Positions 9,201 through 16,452 of a stretch of 64,000 nucleotides of DNA are shown in pieces. Source of the stretch: Aestuariispira ectoiniformans. GTDB lineage: Bacteria > Pseudomonadota > Alphaproteobacteria > UBA8366 > Aestuariispiraceae. The notes beneath the pieces were generated by a model, which was not told where the DNA came from, made no database searches, and saw nothing but the letters and a program-made list of their open reading frames with translations. The DNA lies in assembly GCF_025136295.1 (NCBI RefSeq), contig NZ_CP062788.1:806001-870000 (forward strand). Direction: 5' to 3'. The translations under genes and the position numbers were made by a program. Positions within the stretch are counted from its first letter, which is position 1, and every line of letters begins with the position of its first letter.

Positions 9201-10813
9201 GTTTCAAGGTCTCCAGCCTGATTGCCAAGCTGCGTCACGCCACGGAAGGCGTGACCCTGATCAGCCCGCCGCCGCATCACGACATCTATTCGATCGAAGA
9301 CCTGGCGCAGTTGATCTACGACCTGAAGCAGATCAACCCGGAGGCCAAGGTCTGCGTCAAACTGGTGGCCCGCGCCGGTATCGGCACCATTGCCGCCGGC
9401 GTCGCCAAGGCCCATGCGGACACGATCCTGATTTCCGGCCATTCCGGTGGCACGGGGGCAAGCCCGCAGACCTCCATCAAATATGCCGGTCTGCCTTGGG
9501 AAATGGGTCTGGCGGAAGCCCATCAGGTGTTGAGCCTGAACGGTCTGCGCCACAAGGTCCGCCTGCGTACCGACGGTGGCATCAAGACAGGCCGCGATGT
9601 GGTGATCGCTGCGATCCTGGGTGCCGAGGAATTCGGCCTGGGCACAGCCAGCCTGGTTGCCATGGGCTGTATCATGGTGCGTCAGTGCCATTCCAACACC
9701 TGTCCGGTCGGCGTCTGCACGCAGGACCCCAAACTGATCGACAAGTTCGTCGGTTCGCCGGAAAAAGTGGTCAATCTGTTCAGCTTTGTGGCCGAAGAGG
9801 TTCGCGAAATCCTGGCGGAACTGGGTGTCCGGTCGCTGAAGGAAGTTGTTGGGCGGACCGACCTCCTGCAGCAGGTCAGCCGTGGCGCCGCCCATCTGGA
9901 CGACCTCGACCTGAACCCGCTGTTGGCGCGGGCCGATGCCGGAGCCAAGGGTATGGTTTGCTCCATCAAAGGCCGAAACGAGGTGCCGGAAACGCTGGAC
10001 GCGCAGATGATCGAGGATGCCGAGGCGCTGTTCAGCCACGGTGAAAAGATGCAGTTGCAGTATAACATCCGCAACACCGACCGCGCCATTGGCACCAAGA
10101 TCAGTTCCAAGATCACCCGCCAGTTCGGCATGAAGGGTCTGAAACCCGGCCATATCCATGTGCGTATGCGCGGTTCTGCCGGTCAGTCGCTGGGTGCCTT
10201 TGCGGTGCAGGGTCTGAAACTGGAAGTGATTGGCGACAGCAACGACTATGTGGGCAAGGGCCTGTCCGGCGGCACTATCGTGGTGCGCCCGATTGCGACC
10301 AGCCCGCTGGCGAGCAACGCCAATACGATCATCGGCAACACGGTGCTCTATGGTGCGACGGCGGGAACGCTGTTTGCCGCAGGGCAGGCGGGCGAGCGTT
10401 TCGCGGTCCGTAACTCCGGGGCGACGGCGGTGATCGAGGGCTGCGGCTCCAACGGTTGTGAATATATGACCGGCGGCAAGGTTGTGATCCTGGGCGAGAC
10501 CGGCGATAACTTCGGGGCGGGGATGACCGGGGGCATGGCCTTCGTTCTGGACCGGACCGGCAGTTTTGAATCCCGGGTCAACCCGGACACGATCGGGCTT
10601 TACCGCCTGGAAACGGATTACTGGGCCGAAGTGGTGCACAAGCTGATTGCAGAGCATCACGCCGAAACCCACTCGAAATGGGCCGACACGATCCTTAACG
10701 AATGGGACCGCGTGCGCGAGAAATTCTGGCATGTGGTACCGCATGAGATCGTCGGCAAACTGGAACATCCGCTGTCTCTGGACGGCGATGTGGCGGCGGG
10801 GGCCGCCGAGTAA
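6278..10813 (+). CDS. gltB: Glutamate synthase, large (alpha) subunit
   Basis: A 1511-residue glutamine amidotransferase and FMN-dependent synthase. Cys32 in NCGVGL is the expected N-terminal nucleophile after removal of a 31-residue propeptide. An N-terminal GATase type-2 domain (about 32-440) is followed by a central domain, the FMN-binding synthase barrel with SGHSGGTGASP near 1050, and the 3Fe-4S cysteine motif in MGCIMVRQCHSNTC near 1130. The C-terminal GXGXG beta-helix domain occupies about 1250-1480. All expected parts are present and uninterrupted. A good terminator follows. Long open frames on the opposite strand here are codon-bias artefacts. Confidence 0.97.
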   Translation: MTDRSFIERYQENASHLAQNGLYLPETETANCGVGLVASIDGTARRDVVLAAIEALGQIWHRGAVDADGKTGDGAGIHIQIPQEFFKDHIRRMGQALGKGRLAVGQVFLPRTDLGKQERVRQIIEAEIIDMGHRIYGWRQVPVNIDVIGEKANSTRPEIEQILVENARDVDDSQFEVDLYIIRRRIEKAVLSENLTEAYICSLSCRSVIYKGLFLAEQLPVFYPDLMDEKFESNFAIYHQRYSTNTFPSWPLAQPFRVLAHNGEINTLLGNVNWMKSHETRMDDPVFGEHVEDIKPIIQPSSSDSAALDAVFEVLVRTKRDLPEVKSLLIPEAWEQSNAVPQSHKDFYKYANGVMEPWDGPAAICAYGGRWVLAGLDRNGLRPLRYVVTGDGLLIVGSEAGMVKVDEKSVIEKGRVGPGQMVGVNLRTGKFYKDPELKDYVAGLAPFGEWADNITTIDKLGGGGAGKVGEMTRADLRRRMVAAGWSMEDLELILQPMVETGKEATGSMGDDTPVAVLSSKYRGLHHYFRQNFSQVTNPPIDPLRERMVMSLATRLGNLGNILEEDARQLEILQLDSPVLLNGDYEAVREYIKDAMAEIDCTFDPSRGPSAMREAIYEIQRKAEDAVRRGAAHLVLTDEYATPERPAIPMILAAGAVHTYLVKSQLRTFSSLNVRTAEALDVHYYAVLIGVGVTSINAYLATEAIADRHAKGLFGDLDIETAMRRYQKSINDGLLKIMSKMGISIVNSYRGGYNFEAVGLSRSLVSEFFPGLPSRISGIGLTGIQGQILSQHNKAYDESAAALPVGGFYRYRNGGETHAWEASLIHTLQNAVSTDSYATYKKYAEGTRKLPPVSLRDLLDFDPKATPVSVDEVESITEIRKRLVAPGISLGALSPVAHETLSIAMNRIGARSDSGEGGEDPARYKPKANGDNASSAIKQVASGRFGVTAEYLNNCKEIEIKMAQGAKPGEGGQLPGFKVSSLIAKLRHATEGVTLISPPPHHDIYSIEDLAQLIYDLKQINPEAKVCVKLVARAGIGTIAAGVAKAHADTILISGHSGGTGASPQTSIKYAGLPWEMGLAEAHQVLSLNGLRHKVRLRTDGGIKTGRDVVIAAILGAEEFGLGTASLVAMGCIMVRQCHSNTCPVGVCTQDPKLIDKFVGSPEKVVNLFSFVAEEVREILAELGVRSLKEVVGRTDLLQQVSRGAAHLDDLDLNPLLARADAGAKGMVCSIKGRNEVPETLDAQMIEDAEALFSHGEKMQLQYNIRNTDRAIGTKISSKITRQFGMKGLKPGHIHVRMRGSAGQSLGAFAVQGLKLEVIGDSNDYVGKGLSGGTIVVRPIATSPLASNANTIIGNTVLYGATAGTLFAAGQAGERFAVRNSGATAVIEGCGSNGCEYMTGGKVVILGETGDNFGAGMTGGMAFVLDRTGSFESRVNPDTIGLYRLETDYWAEVVHKLIAEHHAETHSKWADTILNEWDRVREKFWHVVPHEIVGKLEHPLSLDGDVAAGAAE

Positions 10814-10848
10814 CCCCCCTAGTACTTTTCCTTATCCCTCGACCTTAC

Positions 10849-10876
10849 ACCCTGGCTTCGGCCAGGGTTTTTTTTG
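10849..10876 (+). terminator. Rho-independent terminator of gltDB
   Basis: CCCTGGC (10850-10856), a TTCG tetraloop and GCCAGGG (10861-10867) are followed by eight T residues. It is 36 nt past the gltB stop. Confidence 0.95.
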
Positions 10877-11021
10877 CCTGCATCCTTTTGTTGCGGGAAT
10901 CGTATCGTTTCGCGCTATTGCGGGTTGTTAATATTAGCGAAAACGGCTTAAATCAGACCTGAAATGCTAATAGAGGCCAGCAACAAGAATAAAAAATTCA
11001 AAGTCAGACAGGGAGATAGAG

Positions 11022-12032
11022 ATGACTTTCATGACCAAAGCCATCCGGGCAGCGGCTGTGGGTGCTGCGATGATCGCCGGAATCGGTGCAACGCAGGCGC
11101 AGGAAATCAACTTCTTTACCATCGGTACGGGCGGGACAGCCTATACCTATTATCCGGTTGGCGGCGTGATCGCCAATGCCATTTCCAATCCGCCGGGGTC
11201 CCGCCCCTGCGAAGAGGGCGGCAGTTGCGGGGTGCCGGGCCTGATTGCCTCTGCGGTTTCCTCCCGGGGATCGGTGGACAATATCAACGCGATCCTGTCG
11301 GGGCTGCGGGACTCCGGTTTTGCACAGTCTGATGTTGCCTATTGGGCGGCGACGGGTACCGGCACGATGGACGGCAAGGAACCGGCGAAGAATCTGCGGA
11401 CGATCGCGGCCCTTTTTGAAGAACATATTCATCTGGTGGCGCTGGCGGACAGTGGCATCAACAGCGTTGCCGATCTGAAAGGCAAACGCGTGTCTCTGGA
11501 TGAGCCGGGCTCAGGCACCTATGTGGATGCCAAGCTGATCCTGGAAGCCAACGGCATGGGCGTCGATGACGTCACCGCCGAGGCACTGAAAGGCAATGCG
11601 GCCTCCGAAGCGCTGCGTAACGGCAAGATCGACGCTTTCTTTGTCGTTGCCGGTTACCCGACGGGCGGCCTGGTTGAACTGGCCTCCGCAGAGGATATCA
11701 AGCTGGTTCCGATTGACGGGGATGCGGCGGCTGCCCTGACCAAGAAATACGGTTTCTTCTCGGCCAGCGAAATCCCCGAAGGCACCTATGAAGGTGTGGG
11801 ATCGGTGAAGACCGTTGCAGTCGGTGCGCAGTGGTTCACCAGCGCCGACAAGGATGAAGAGCTGATCTATCAGATCACCAAGGCGTTGTGGAATGACAAG
11901 ACCCGCAAGCTGCTGGACAACGGTCATGCGAAGGGCAAGGCAATCACGTTGGAAACGGCGCTGAACGGTGTCGGCGTGCCGCTGCACAAAGGGGCGGAAC
12001 GTTTCTATCGTGAAGCAGGTCTGCTGAACTAG
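11022..12032 (+). CDS. TAXI-family TRAP transporter solute-binding protein
   Basis: A 336-residue periplasmic binding protein. A Sec signal peptide spans about 1-27, with cleavage likely after ATQAQ. The mature N-terminus INFFTIGTGGTAYTYYPVGG is diagnostic of the TAXI subfamily of TRAP extracytoplasmic receptors. TAXI receptors are reported to bind glutamate, glutamine or other organic acids; the ligand here cannot be read. The fused-permease gene follows after 76 nt in the same direction, so the pair makes a complete TAXI-TRAP secondary uptake system driven by Na+ or H+. Confidence 0.93.
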   Translation: MTFMTKAIRAAAVGAAMIAGIGATQAQEINFFTIGTGGTAYTYYPVGGVIANAISNPPGSRPCEEGGSCGVPGLIASAVSSRGSVDNINAILSGLRDSGFAQSDVAYWAATGTGTMDGKEPAKNLRTIAALFEEHIHLVALADSGINSVADLKGKRVSLDEPGSGTYVDAKLILEANGMGVDDVTAEALKGNAASEALRNGKIDAFFVVAGYPTGGLVELASAEDIKLVPIDGDAAAALTKKYGFFSASEIPEGTYEGVGSVKTVAVGAQWFTSADKDEELIYQITKALWNDKTRKLLDNGHAKGKAITLETALNGVGVPLHKGAERFYREAGLLN

Positions 12033-12054
12033 GAAATCAGATATCCGACGAACC

Positions 12055-12076
12055 GGGCGTCCCTGGGGCGCCCGGC
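12055..12076 (+). terminator. GC-rich hairpin between the TRAP genes
   Basis: CGGGCG pairs with CGCCCG across a short loop just after the receptor gene and before the permease gene. There is only a weak T-rich tail, so it may be a partial terminator or mRNA-stabilising hairpin that lets the receptor be made in excess over the permease. That role is inference. Confidence 0.4.
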
Positions 12077-12108
12077 TTCTGTTTTGTATTTCTGTCAGGA
12101 GTTCCCCC

Positions 12109-14193
12109 ATGAACGCCGAAAGTCAACGCGCGCTGACGTCGGAAGAACTGGCCCGGATCGAACGTAAATACGATCCCGAACAGGCCTTCCGTCCGACCGG
12201 CCGCAGTCTGGCAATGGTGATAACGGTCGCCCTCGTGGCGATGTCGGTCTATCATTTTTACGCTGCCGGGTTTGCCTTGATCCGCGAGCTGCTGCATCGC
12301 GGCATTCACCTGTCCTTCGTCTTGGGGCTTGTGTTCCTGCTCTTTTCCTGGCGCCGCACCGACAGTGTGGAACCGTTGCGCGGCTGGTTCCGGATATCCG
12401 GTGTTGCCATCCCGGATATCATCTTCAGCCTGTTGGCTGTCGCCGCCGCATTATACCTGCCGCTTCTGCCGCCGGAAATCGTGGCGGGCCGTGTGGGCAA
12501 TCCATCCCAGATGGACGTCCTCATGGGAACGGCGCTGCTGCTTTTGACGTTGGAGGCCTGCCGCCGGTCGGTCGGGCCGACGCTGCCGATCATTGCCCTG
12601 ATTGCCATCGCCTTTGCCATCCTGGGTCCCTATGCGCCAGGTGCGTTGAAGCATGGCGGGACAAGCTGGCTGGGCCTGATCAACCATCTGTATATGACCA
12701 ATCAGGGAATTTACGGCATCGCCATCGGGGTGATGGCGCAATATGTCTTCCTGTTTATCCTGTTCGGGGTTCTGGCGACCCGGATCGGCTTGGGGCAGCT
12801 TTTCATCGACCTCGCCATGGTGGTTGCCGGGCGTTATTCCGGCGGCCCGGCAAAGGTTGCAATTTTCTCATCCGCCCTGATGGGAACGATTTCAGGGTCT
12901 TCTATTGCCAATACGGTGACAACGGGCGCGCTGACGATCCCGGCCATGAAAAAGGTGGGCTATCCCGCCCGTTTTGCCGGTGCGGTCGAGGCGACCTCTT
13001 CCACCGGCGGGCAGATCACGCCGCCAATCCTGGGGGCGGCGGCCTTCATCATGGTGGAATATCTTGAACTGCCGTTGCGTGATGTGCTTGCCGCAGCACT
13101 TTTTCCGGCGCTGCTGCATTATTTCGGCATCTTCATCATGGTCCATCTGGAGGCACGTCGCCTCGGCCTGCGCGGCCTGCGGGCCGAAGAGCTTCCCAAA
13201 CTGGGCCTGGTTCTGCGCCAGCATTGGCTGTCTCTGATTCCGCTGGGCATCCTCGTCTATTTCATCCTGTCCGGCAGGACCCCGGATTTCGCGGCGGTCT
13301 ATGGCATTATCGCCTGCGTGGTTGTCGGCTTTTTGAACCCGGTCAACCGGCTGACCCTGAAAGAGCTGTGGGAATCTCTTGCCTTGGGGGCCAAGGGAAC
13401 CCTGGCTGTCGGGGCGGCTGCGGCGACGGTGGGTATCGTTGTCGGGGTGGTTACCCTGACGGGGGTCGGTTTCCGTCTGGGCTATGTCGTGGTGCAGACC
13501 GCCGGTGACGTGGCCGCCGTGTTCGGCTCCGTCTGGCCGTTGAGTTTCTTTGATGTGGCCAGTTGGACGTTGCTTGTGTCGCTGCTGTTGATTGCGGTGT
13601 CCTGCATCATCATGGGGGCGGGGATTCCGACAACGGCCACATATATCATTCTGGTCGCGGTCGCCGCACCGGCACTGGCGCAGCTTCAGGTGCAGCCGCT
13701 GGTCTCCCATTTCTTTGTTTTCTATTACGGGGTGCTGGCCGATATCACGCCACCGGTGGCGCTTGCGGCCTATGCGGCGGCGGGGATCGCGGGCGCCAAC
13801 CCGTTCAAGACCGGCAATACAGCCTTTCGTCTGGGCATTGCCAAGGCGCTGGTACCCTTTGTCTTTGTCTATTCTCCGGCTTTGCTGCTTGTGGCGGACG
13901 GCTTTACCTGGACCGCATTCGTCGTCACGCTTGCCGGGGCGATGCTGGGTATTGCCGGATTGGGTGTGGCCTTCTCGGGCTTCTGGCTGGCCCCGATGAA
14001 AAAGGTTGAACGCTGGTGGGTCGCCATCGTTTCCTTCCTGTTTATCGCGCCGGGGCTTGAAACCATGGGGCTTGGTCTGCTTGCCATGCTGCCGATGGTT
14101 TATGTGCAGTTTCGCCGCAAACGCCAGATTGCACAGGAGGCAAGCATCGCGACCGTCGCGGATGGGGAAATGATGACTGGCCGTGTTGAATAA
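12109..14193 (+). CDS. TRAP transporter permease, fused 4TM/12TM (DctQM type)
   Basis: A 694-residue membrane protein made of a small 4-TM DctQ-like part (about 30-190) joined to the 12-TM DctM-like part (about 200-690). This fusion is the hallmark of TAXI-TRAP systems. Conserved glycine-rich segments GTISGSSIANTVTTG near 265 and GAGIPTTATYI near 505 fit the DctM core. CAGGAG lies 7 nt before the ATG. It partners with the receptor directly upstream. The cytoplasmic C-terminal tail is short and charged. Confidence 0.93.
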   Translation: MNAESQRALTSEELARIERKYDPEQAFRPTGRSLAMVITVALVAMSVYHFYAAGFALIRELLHRGIHLSFVLGLVFLLFSWRRTDSVEPLRGWFRISGVAIPDIIFSLLAVAAALYLPLLPPEIVAGRVGNPSQMDVLMGTALLLLTLEACRRSVGPTLPIIALIAIAFAILGPYAPGALKHGGTSWLGLINHLYMTNQGIYGIAIGVMAQYVFLFILFGVLATRIGLGQLFIDLAMVVAGRYSGGPAKVAIFSSALMGTISGSSIANTVTTGALTIPAMKKVGYPARFAGAVEATSSTGGQITPPILGAAAFIMVEYLELPLRDVLAAALFPALLHYFGIFIMVHLEARRLGLRGLRAEELPKLGLVLRQHWLSLIPLGILVYFILSGRTPDFAAVYGIIACVVVGFLNPVNRLTLKELWESLALGAKGTLAVGAAAATVGIVVGVVTLTGVGFRLGYVVVQTAGDVAAVFGSVWPLSFFDVASWTLLVSLLLIAVSCIIMGAGIPTTATYIILVAVAAPALAQLQVQPLVSHFFVFYYGVLADITPPVALAAYAAAGIAGANPFKTGNTAFRLGIAKALVPFVFVYSPALLLVADGFTWTAFVVTLAGAMLGIAGLGVAFSGFWLAPMKKVERWWVAIVSFLFIAPGLETMGLGLLAMLPMVYVQFRRKRQIAQEASIATVADGEMMTGRVE

Positions 14194-14221
14194 ACGCAGC
14201 CGTCTTGTATGGGAATGGAGG

Positions 14222-14247
14222 TCCCGGCTTCGGCCGGGATTTTTTTC
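14222..14247 (+). terminator. Rho-independent terminator of the TRAP operon
   Basis: TCCCGGC (14222-14228), TTCG loop and GCCGGGA (14233-14239) precede seven T residues, 28 nt after the permease stop. Confidence 0.93.
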
Positions 14248-14252
14248 TGAAA

Positions 14253-14289
14253 ATATCTTGTATACGAGAGATATGTATGCGAGATATCT
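14253..14289. promoter_or_regulatory. Putative operator of the MarR gene
   Basis: ATATCT (14253-14258) is inverted as AGATAT (14269-14274) with 10 nt between, and a perfect 8-bp palindrome AGATATCT occupies 14282-14289, four nt before the marR start. Repeated AGATAT half-sites over the promoter and ribosome-binding region suggest autoregulation, as is common for MarR genes. Binding is not shown. Confidence 0.5.
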
Positions 14290-14292
14290 ACT

Positions 14293-14712
14293 ATGAAACA
14301 GATTTCGGATTGCATCAGTTATCAGATTGGCGTTGCCGCCAAGCGGATCAGCCGGTCTGCGCGCGATTATCTGGCGGCTTTTGACGTGACGCCAGTTCAA
14401 TACGCGGTGTTGCGGGCCTTGTCTGATCAGGATCGCCAAACCGGGGCGCAGTTGACCGCATTGCTGCACATCGACAGTGCGACGATGACCGGGGTGCTGG
14501 ACAGGCTGGTTCGGCTGGAATTGATTCAACGCGTGCCGCATGAAACGGACCGGCGGGTCAAATGCCTGTCCCTGACGGATTATGGTCGCAGGCGGCTGCC
14601 TGACATGGATGCGGCCATGGAGCGCCTCAATGAAGAGGTAGACAGGTTTCTGGGTGATGACGCAGACGATTTCCGCCGCATCCTGAAACGGGTTGAGAAA
14701 TTGAGCTTGTAA
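14293..14712 (+). CDS. MarR-family transcriptional regulator
   Basis: A 139-residue winged-helix dimeric repressor. The DNA-recognition region runs about 40-95, with the wing near HETDRRVKCLSLTDYG. Residues around QLTALLHIDSATMTGVLDRL fit the helix-turn-helix. It is 10 nt upstream of a DUF2000 gene in the same direction and the two are probably co-transcribed. Direct and inverted AGATAT half-sites lie in its promoter. The ligand is unknown. Confidence 0.88.
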   Translation: MKQISDCISYQIGVAAKRISRSARDYLAAFDVTPVQYAVLRALSDQDRQTGAQLTALLHIDSATMTGVLDRLVRLELIQRVPHETDRRVKCLSLTDYGRRRLPDMDAAMERLNEEVDRFLGDDADDFRRILKRVEKLSL

Positions 14713-14722
14713 AGAGGATGTG

Positions 14723-15130
14723 ATGTTCGACAGTAAAATTTCGATTGTCCTGCGGGATGATCTCGAGAATTGGCAGAAGATGAATGTGGTGGCGTTTTTA
14801 ACCTCCGGCATCGTTGGCCAGAACCCGGAAATCCTGGGTGCGGAATATGAGGACGCCGCAGGCAACCGGTTCAATCCGCTGGCAGTGCAGCCGATGATTG
14901 TTCTGTCAGGCGACGGGACGACCTTGTCCAAAATTCATCAGCGCGCACTGACCCGGAATTTGCGGACATCCGTTTATATCGAGGAGATGTTTTCAACCGG
15001 CCATGACGCCGCGAACCGCGCTGTCTTCAAGGAATACGGCCCGGAGGATGCCAAGATTGTCGGCCTTGCCATCCGCGCCGACAAAAAGGCCGTCGACAAA
15101 GTCACCAAAGGCGCAAAAATGCACAGTTGA
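14723..15130 (+). CDS. DUF2000-family protein
   Basis: A 135-residue soluble protein that looks like a DUF2000 member. No catalytic function is established for that family, although its fold has been related to peptidyl-tRNA hydrolase 2-like proteins. The N-terminus SKISIVLRDDLENWQKMNVVAF and the central NPLAVQPM segment match my recollection of the family. I choose the ATG at 14723, with GAGGA 4 nt upstream, over a GTG at 14720. It follows the MarR gene closely, so it may be the regulated target. Confidence 0.72.
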   Translation: MFDSKISIVLRDDLENWQKMNVVAFLTSGIVGQNPEILGAEYEDAAGNRFNPLAVQPMIVLSGDGTTLSKIHQRALTRNLRTSVYIEEMFSTGHDAANRAVFKEYGPEDAKIVGLAIRADKKAVDKVTKGAKMHS

Positions 15131-15137
15131 GGTGTTC

Positions 15138-15170
15138 AGCGCGTGATGCTGGGCCAGTCGCGCAGGCGTT
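15138..15170. repeat. 33-bp direct repeat, copy 1 (left end of LysE/Lrp insert)
   Basis: Identical over 33 bp to 16451-16483, which is the 3' end of the cNMP-binding protein gene. Read on the minus strand, this copy also encodes the same last residues (RLRDWPSITR) followed by TGA. It therefore looks like the former end of that gene before the intervening 1.3 kb arrived. Confidence 0.9.
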
Positions 15171-15191
15171 ACTCTGCTTTTCTGGAAAGTC

Positions 15192-15812
15192 CTAGAATTC
15201 CGACAGGATCAATGAAACACCGATTGTGAAAACAATCAGCCCGGCGATTTTGCAAATTACATTACCGTTGCGGTGACTCATAAGAAAGTCATGCCCGCTG
15301 CCGGATGCGAAAATGCCAACGGACGAGTAGACCACGAAGCACAAACTGCTCGTAATTGTTCCGAAGATCAGAGCATACAGCCAAAATGGCATTGTTCCGG
15401 GAATGTAAAATTGTGGAAGAAGGGAGAAATAGAAAATAAGACCCTTCGGATTAAGAACGCTGGTAAAGAATCCGTATTTTACGTCATTGACGACTTTTAT
15501 CTGATCTGGTCCGCCAGATGAAAAACTCTGGATGTCAGCCACAAACAGCCGATAGGCGAGATACATCAGATATGCCATGCCCAAGAGCTTGAATCCAAAG
15601 AATACATTTGGATAGGCTTTGAAAACCGCCTCAAGGCCGACAGCAACAAGAAGGGTGAAGACGAGATAGCCGCTTGATATGCCGATGGCGGCTTTGATGC
15701 CAGCATTCCTTCCATCGGCCAGTGACCGGCTTGTGACATAAAGCATGTCCGGCCCGGGAACGATGATAAGACTGAGCACCGTAATTAAAAATAGCGTGAC
15801 GTCCCCTCCCAT
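15192..15812 (-). CDS. LysE/RhtB-family amino-acid exporter
   Basis: A 206-residue inner-membrane efflux protein with about six hydrophobic helices. The LysE signature PGPDMLYVTSRSLADGR near the N-terminus (about 17-35) includes the conserved PGP, and NPKGLIFY lies near 125. These proteins export amino acids such as homoserine, threonine, lysine or arginine. Start is the ATG at 15812 after a strong GGGG; an upstream extension to 15860 is unlikely. The divergent Lrp-type gene beside it is the usual regulator of LysE exporters. Codons are clearly more AT-rich than in the neighbours, and the pair sits between 33-bp direct repeats, so it was probably acquired together. Confidence 0.9.
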   Translation of the reverse strand: MGGDVTLFLITVLSLIIVPGPDMLYVTSRSLADGRNAGIKAAIGISSGYLVFTLLVAVGLEAVFKAYPNVFFGFKLLGMAYLMYLAYRLFVADIQSFSSGGPDQIKVVNDVKYGFFTSVLNPKGLIFYFSLLPQFYIPGTMPFWLYALIFGTITSSLCFVVYSSVGIFASGSGHDFLMSHRNGNVICKIAGLIVFTIGVSLILSEF

Positions 15813-15957
15813 TAACCCTGCCCCTTTCCTGCCAAAGTATCGATTGCCATCTGCGGGCACCTGTTTAAAGACAGCCTCTGGTTGACTGATAAGCTTTTAG
15901 TTGCTGTTTATAGTATACAGATGACTATTTTGCGTTGTGGCGAAAAGGTTGCGAAAT

Positions 15958-16452
15958 ATGAGCGTAATTGGACGGTTAGACAGGACAGATTTTCGTATAT
16001 TAACGATTCTGCAGGAAAATGCGTGGACGTCCACGAAAGAGCTCGCCGCGCGAATTAACCTGTCTCTCTCAGCAACCAGTCAGCGCGTTAAAACGCTCAA
16101 AGATGAAGGGCATTTGATCGCGGCGCATGCGGTCGTCAATGAAAAGACGATGAACATGCGGTTGGAAGCTCTGATTTTAATCCAGTTGGATAAGCATGAT
16201 GGAAGCGTCGTCGAAGAGTTTCTGGAGGAGATAATCGCCATTCCGGAAGTGAAATCCGCTTTTCTGATAACCGGGCGTTACGACATCGTTGTTAATGTCG
16301 GTGTTTGTGACACCGATCATCTCAAACAATTGGCGTTTGAATGCTTCACAAACCGTCCGTATATCACGAAGATTGAGACGTCGTTGGTCTATGATTCAAT
16401 CCATAGTCGGGTGATGACGCCGTTGGTTCCCCGAACGGAAGGAAAAGCCTAG
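15958..16452 (+). CDS. Lrp/AsnC-family transcriptional regulator
   Basis: A 164-residue feast/famine regulator. An N-terminal winged helix-turn-helix (about 5-60; LDRTDFRILTILQENAW and SATSQRVKTL) is followed by an RAM ligand-binding domain (about 70-150). I take the ATG at 15958; a GTG at 15937 is an alternative. It is divergent from the LysE exporter with 145 nt between, which suggests amino-acid-dependent control of export. Its TAG stop overlaps the stop of the convergent cNMP-binding gene by 4 nt and lies on the right-hand repeat junction. Confidence 0.9.
   Translation: MSVIGRLDRTDFRILTILQENAWTSTKELAARINLSLSATSQRVKTLKDEGHLIAAHAVVNEKTMNMRLEALILIQLDKHDGSVVEEFLEEIIAIPEVKSAFLITGRYDIVVNVGVCDTDHLKQLAFECFTNRPYITKIETSLVYDSIHSRVMTPLVPRTEGKA

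Noticed and set aside
4577-10768. Open frames of 910 and 1099 codons on the minus strand (4577-7309 and 7469-10768)
   Set aside because: They lie antisense to gltD and gltB, mirror the third-position GC bias of those genes and show no family motif.
12892-14931. 679-codon open frame on the minus strand
   Set aside because: It is antisense to the TRAP permease and marR genes with a low-complexity basic product, so a shadow.
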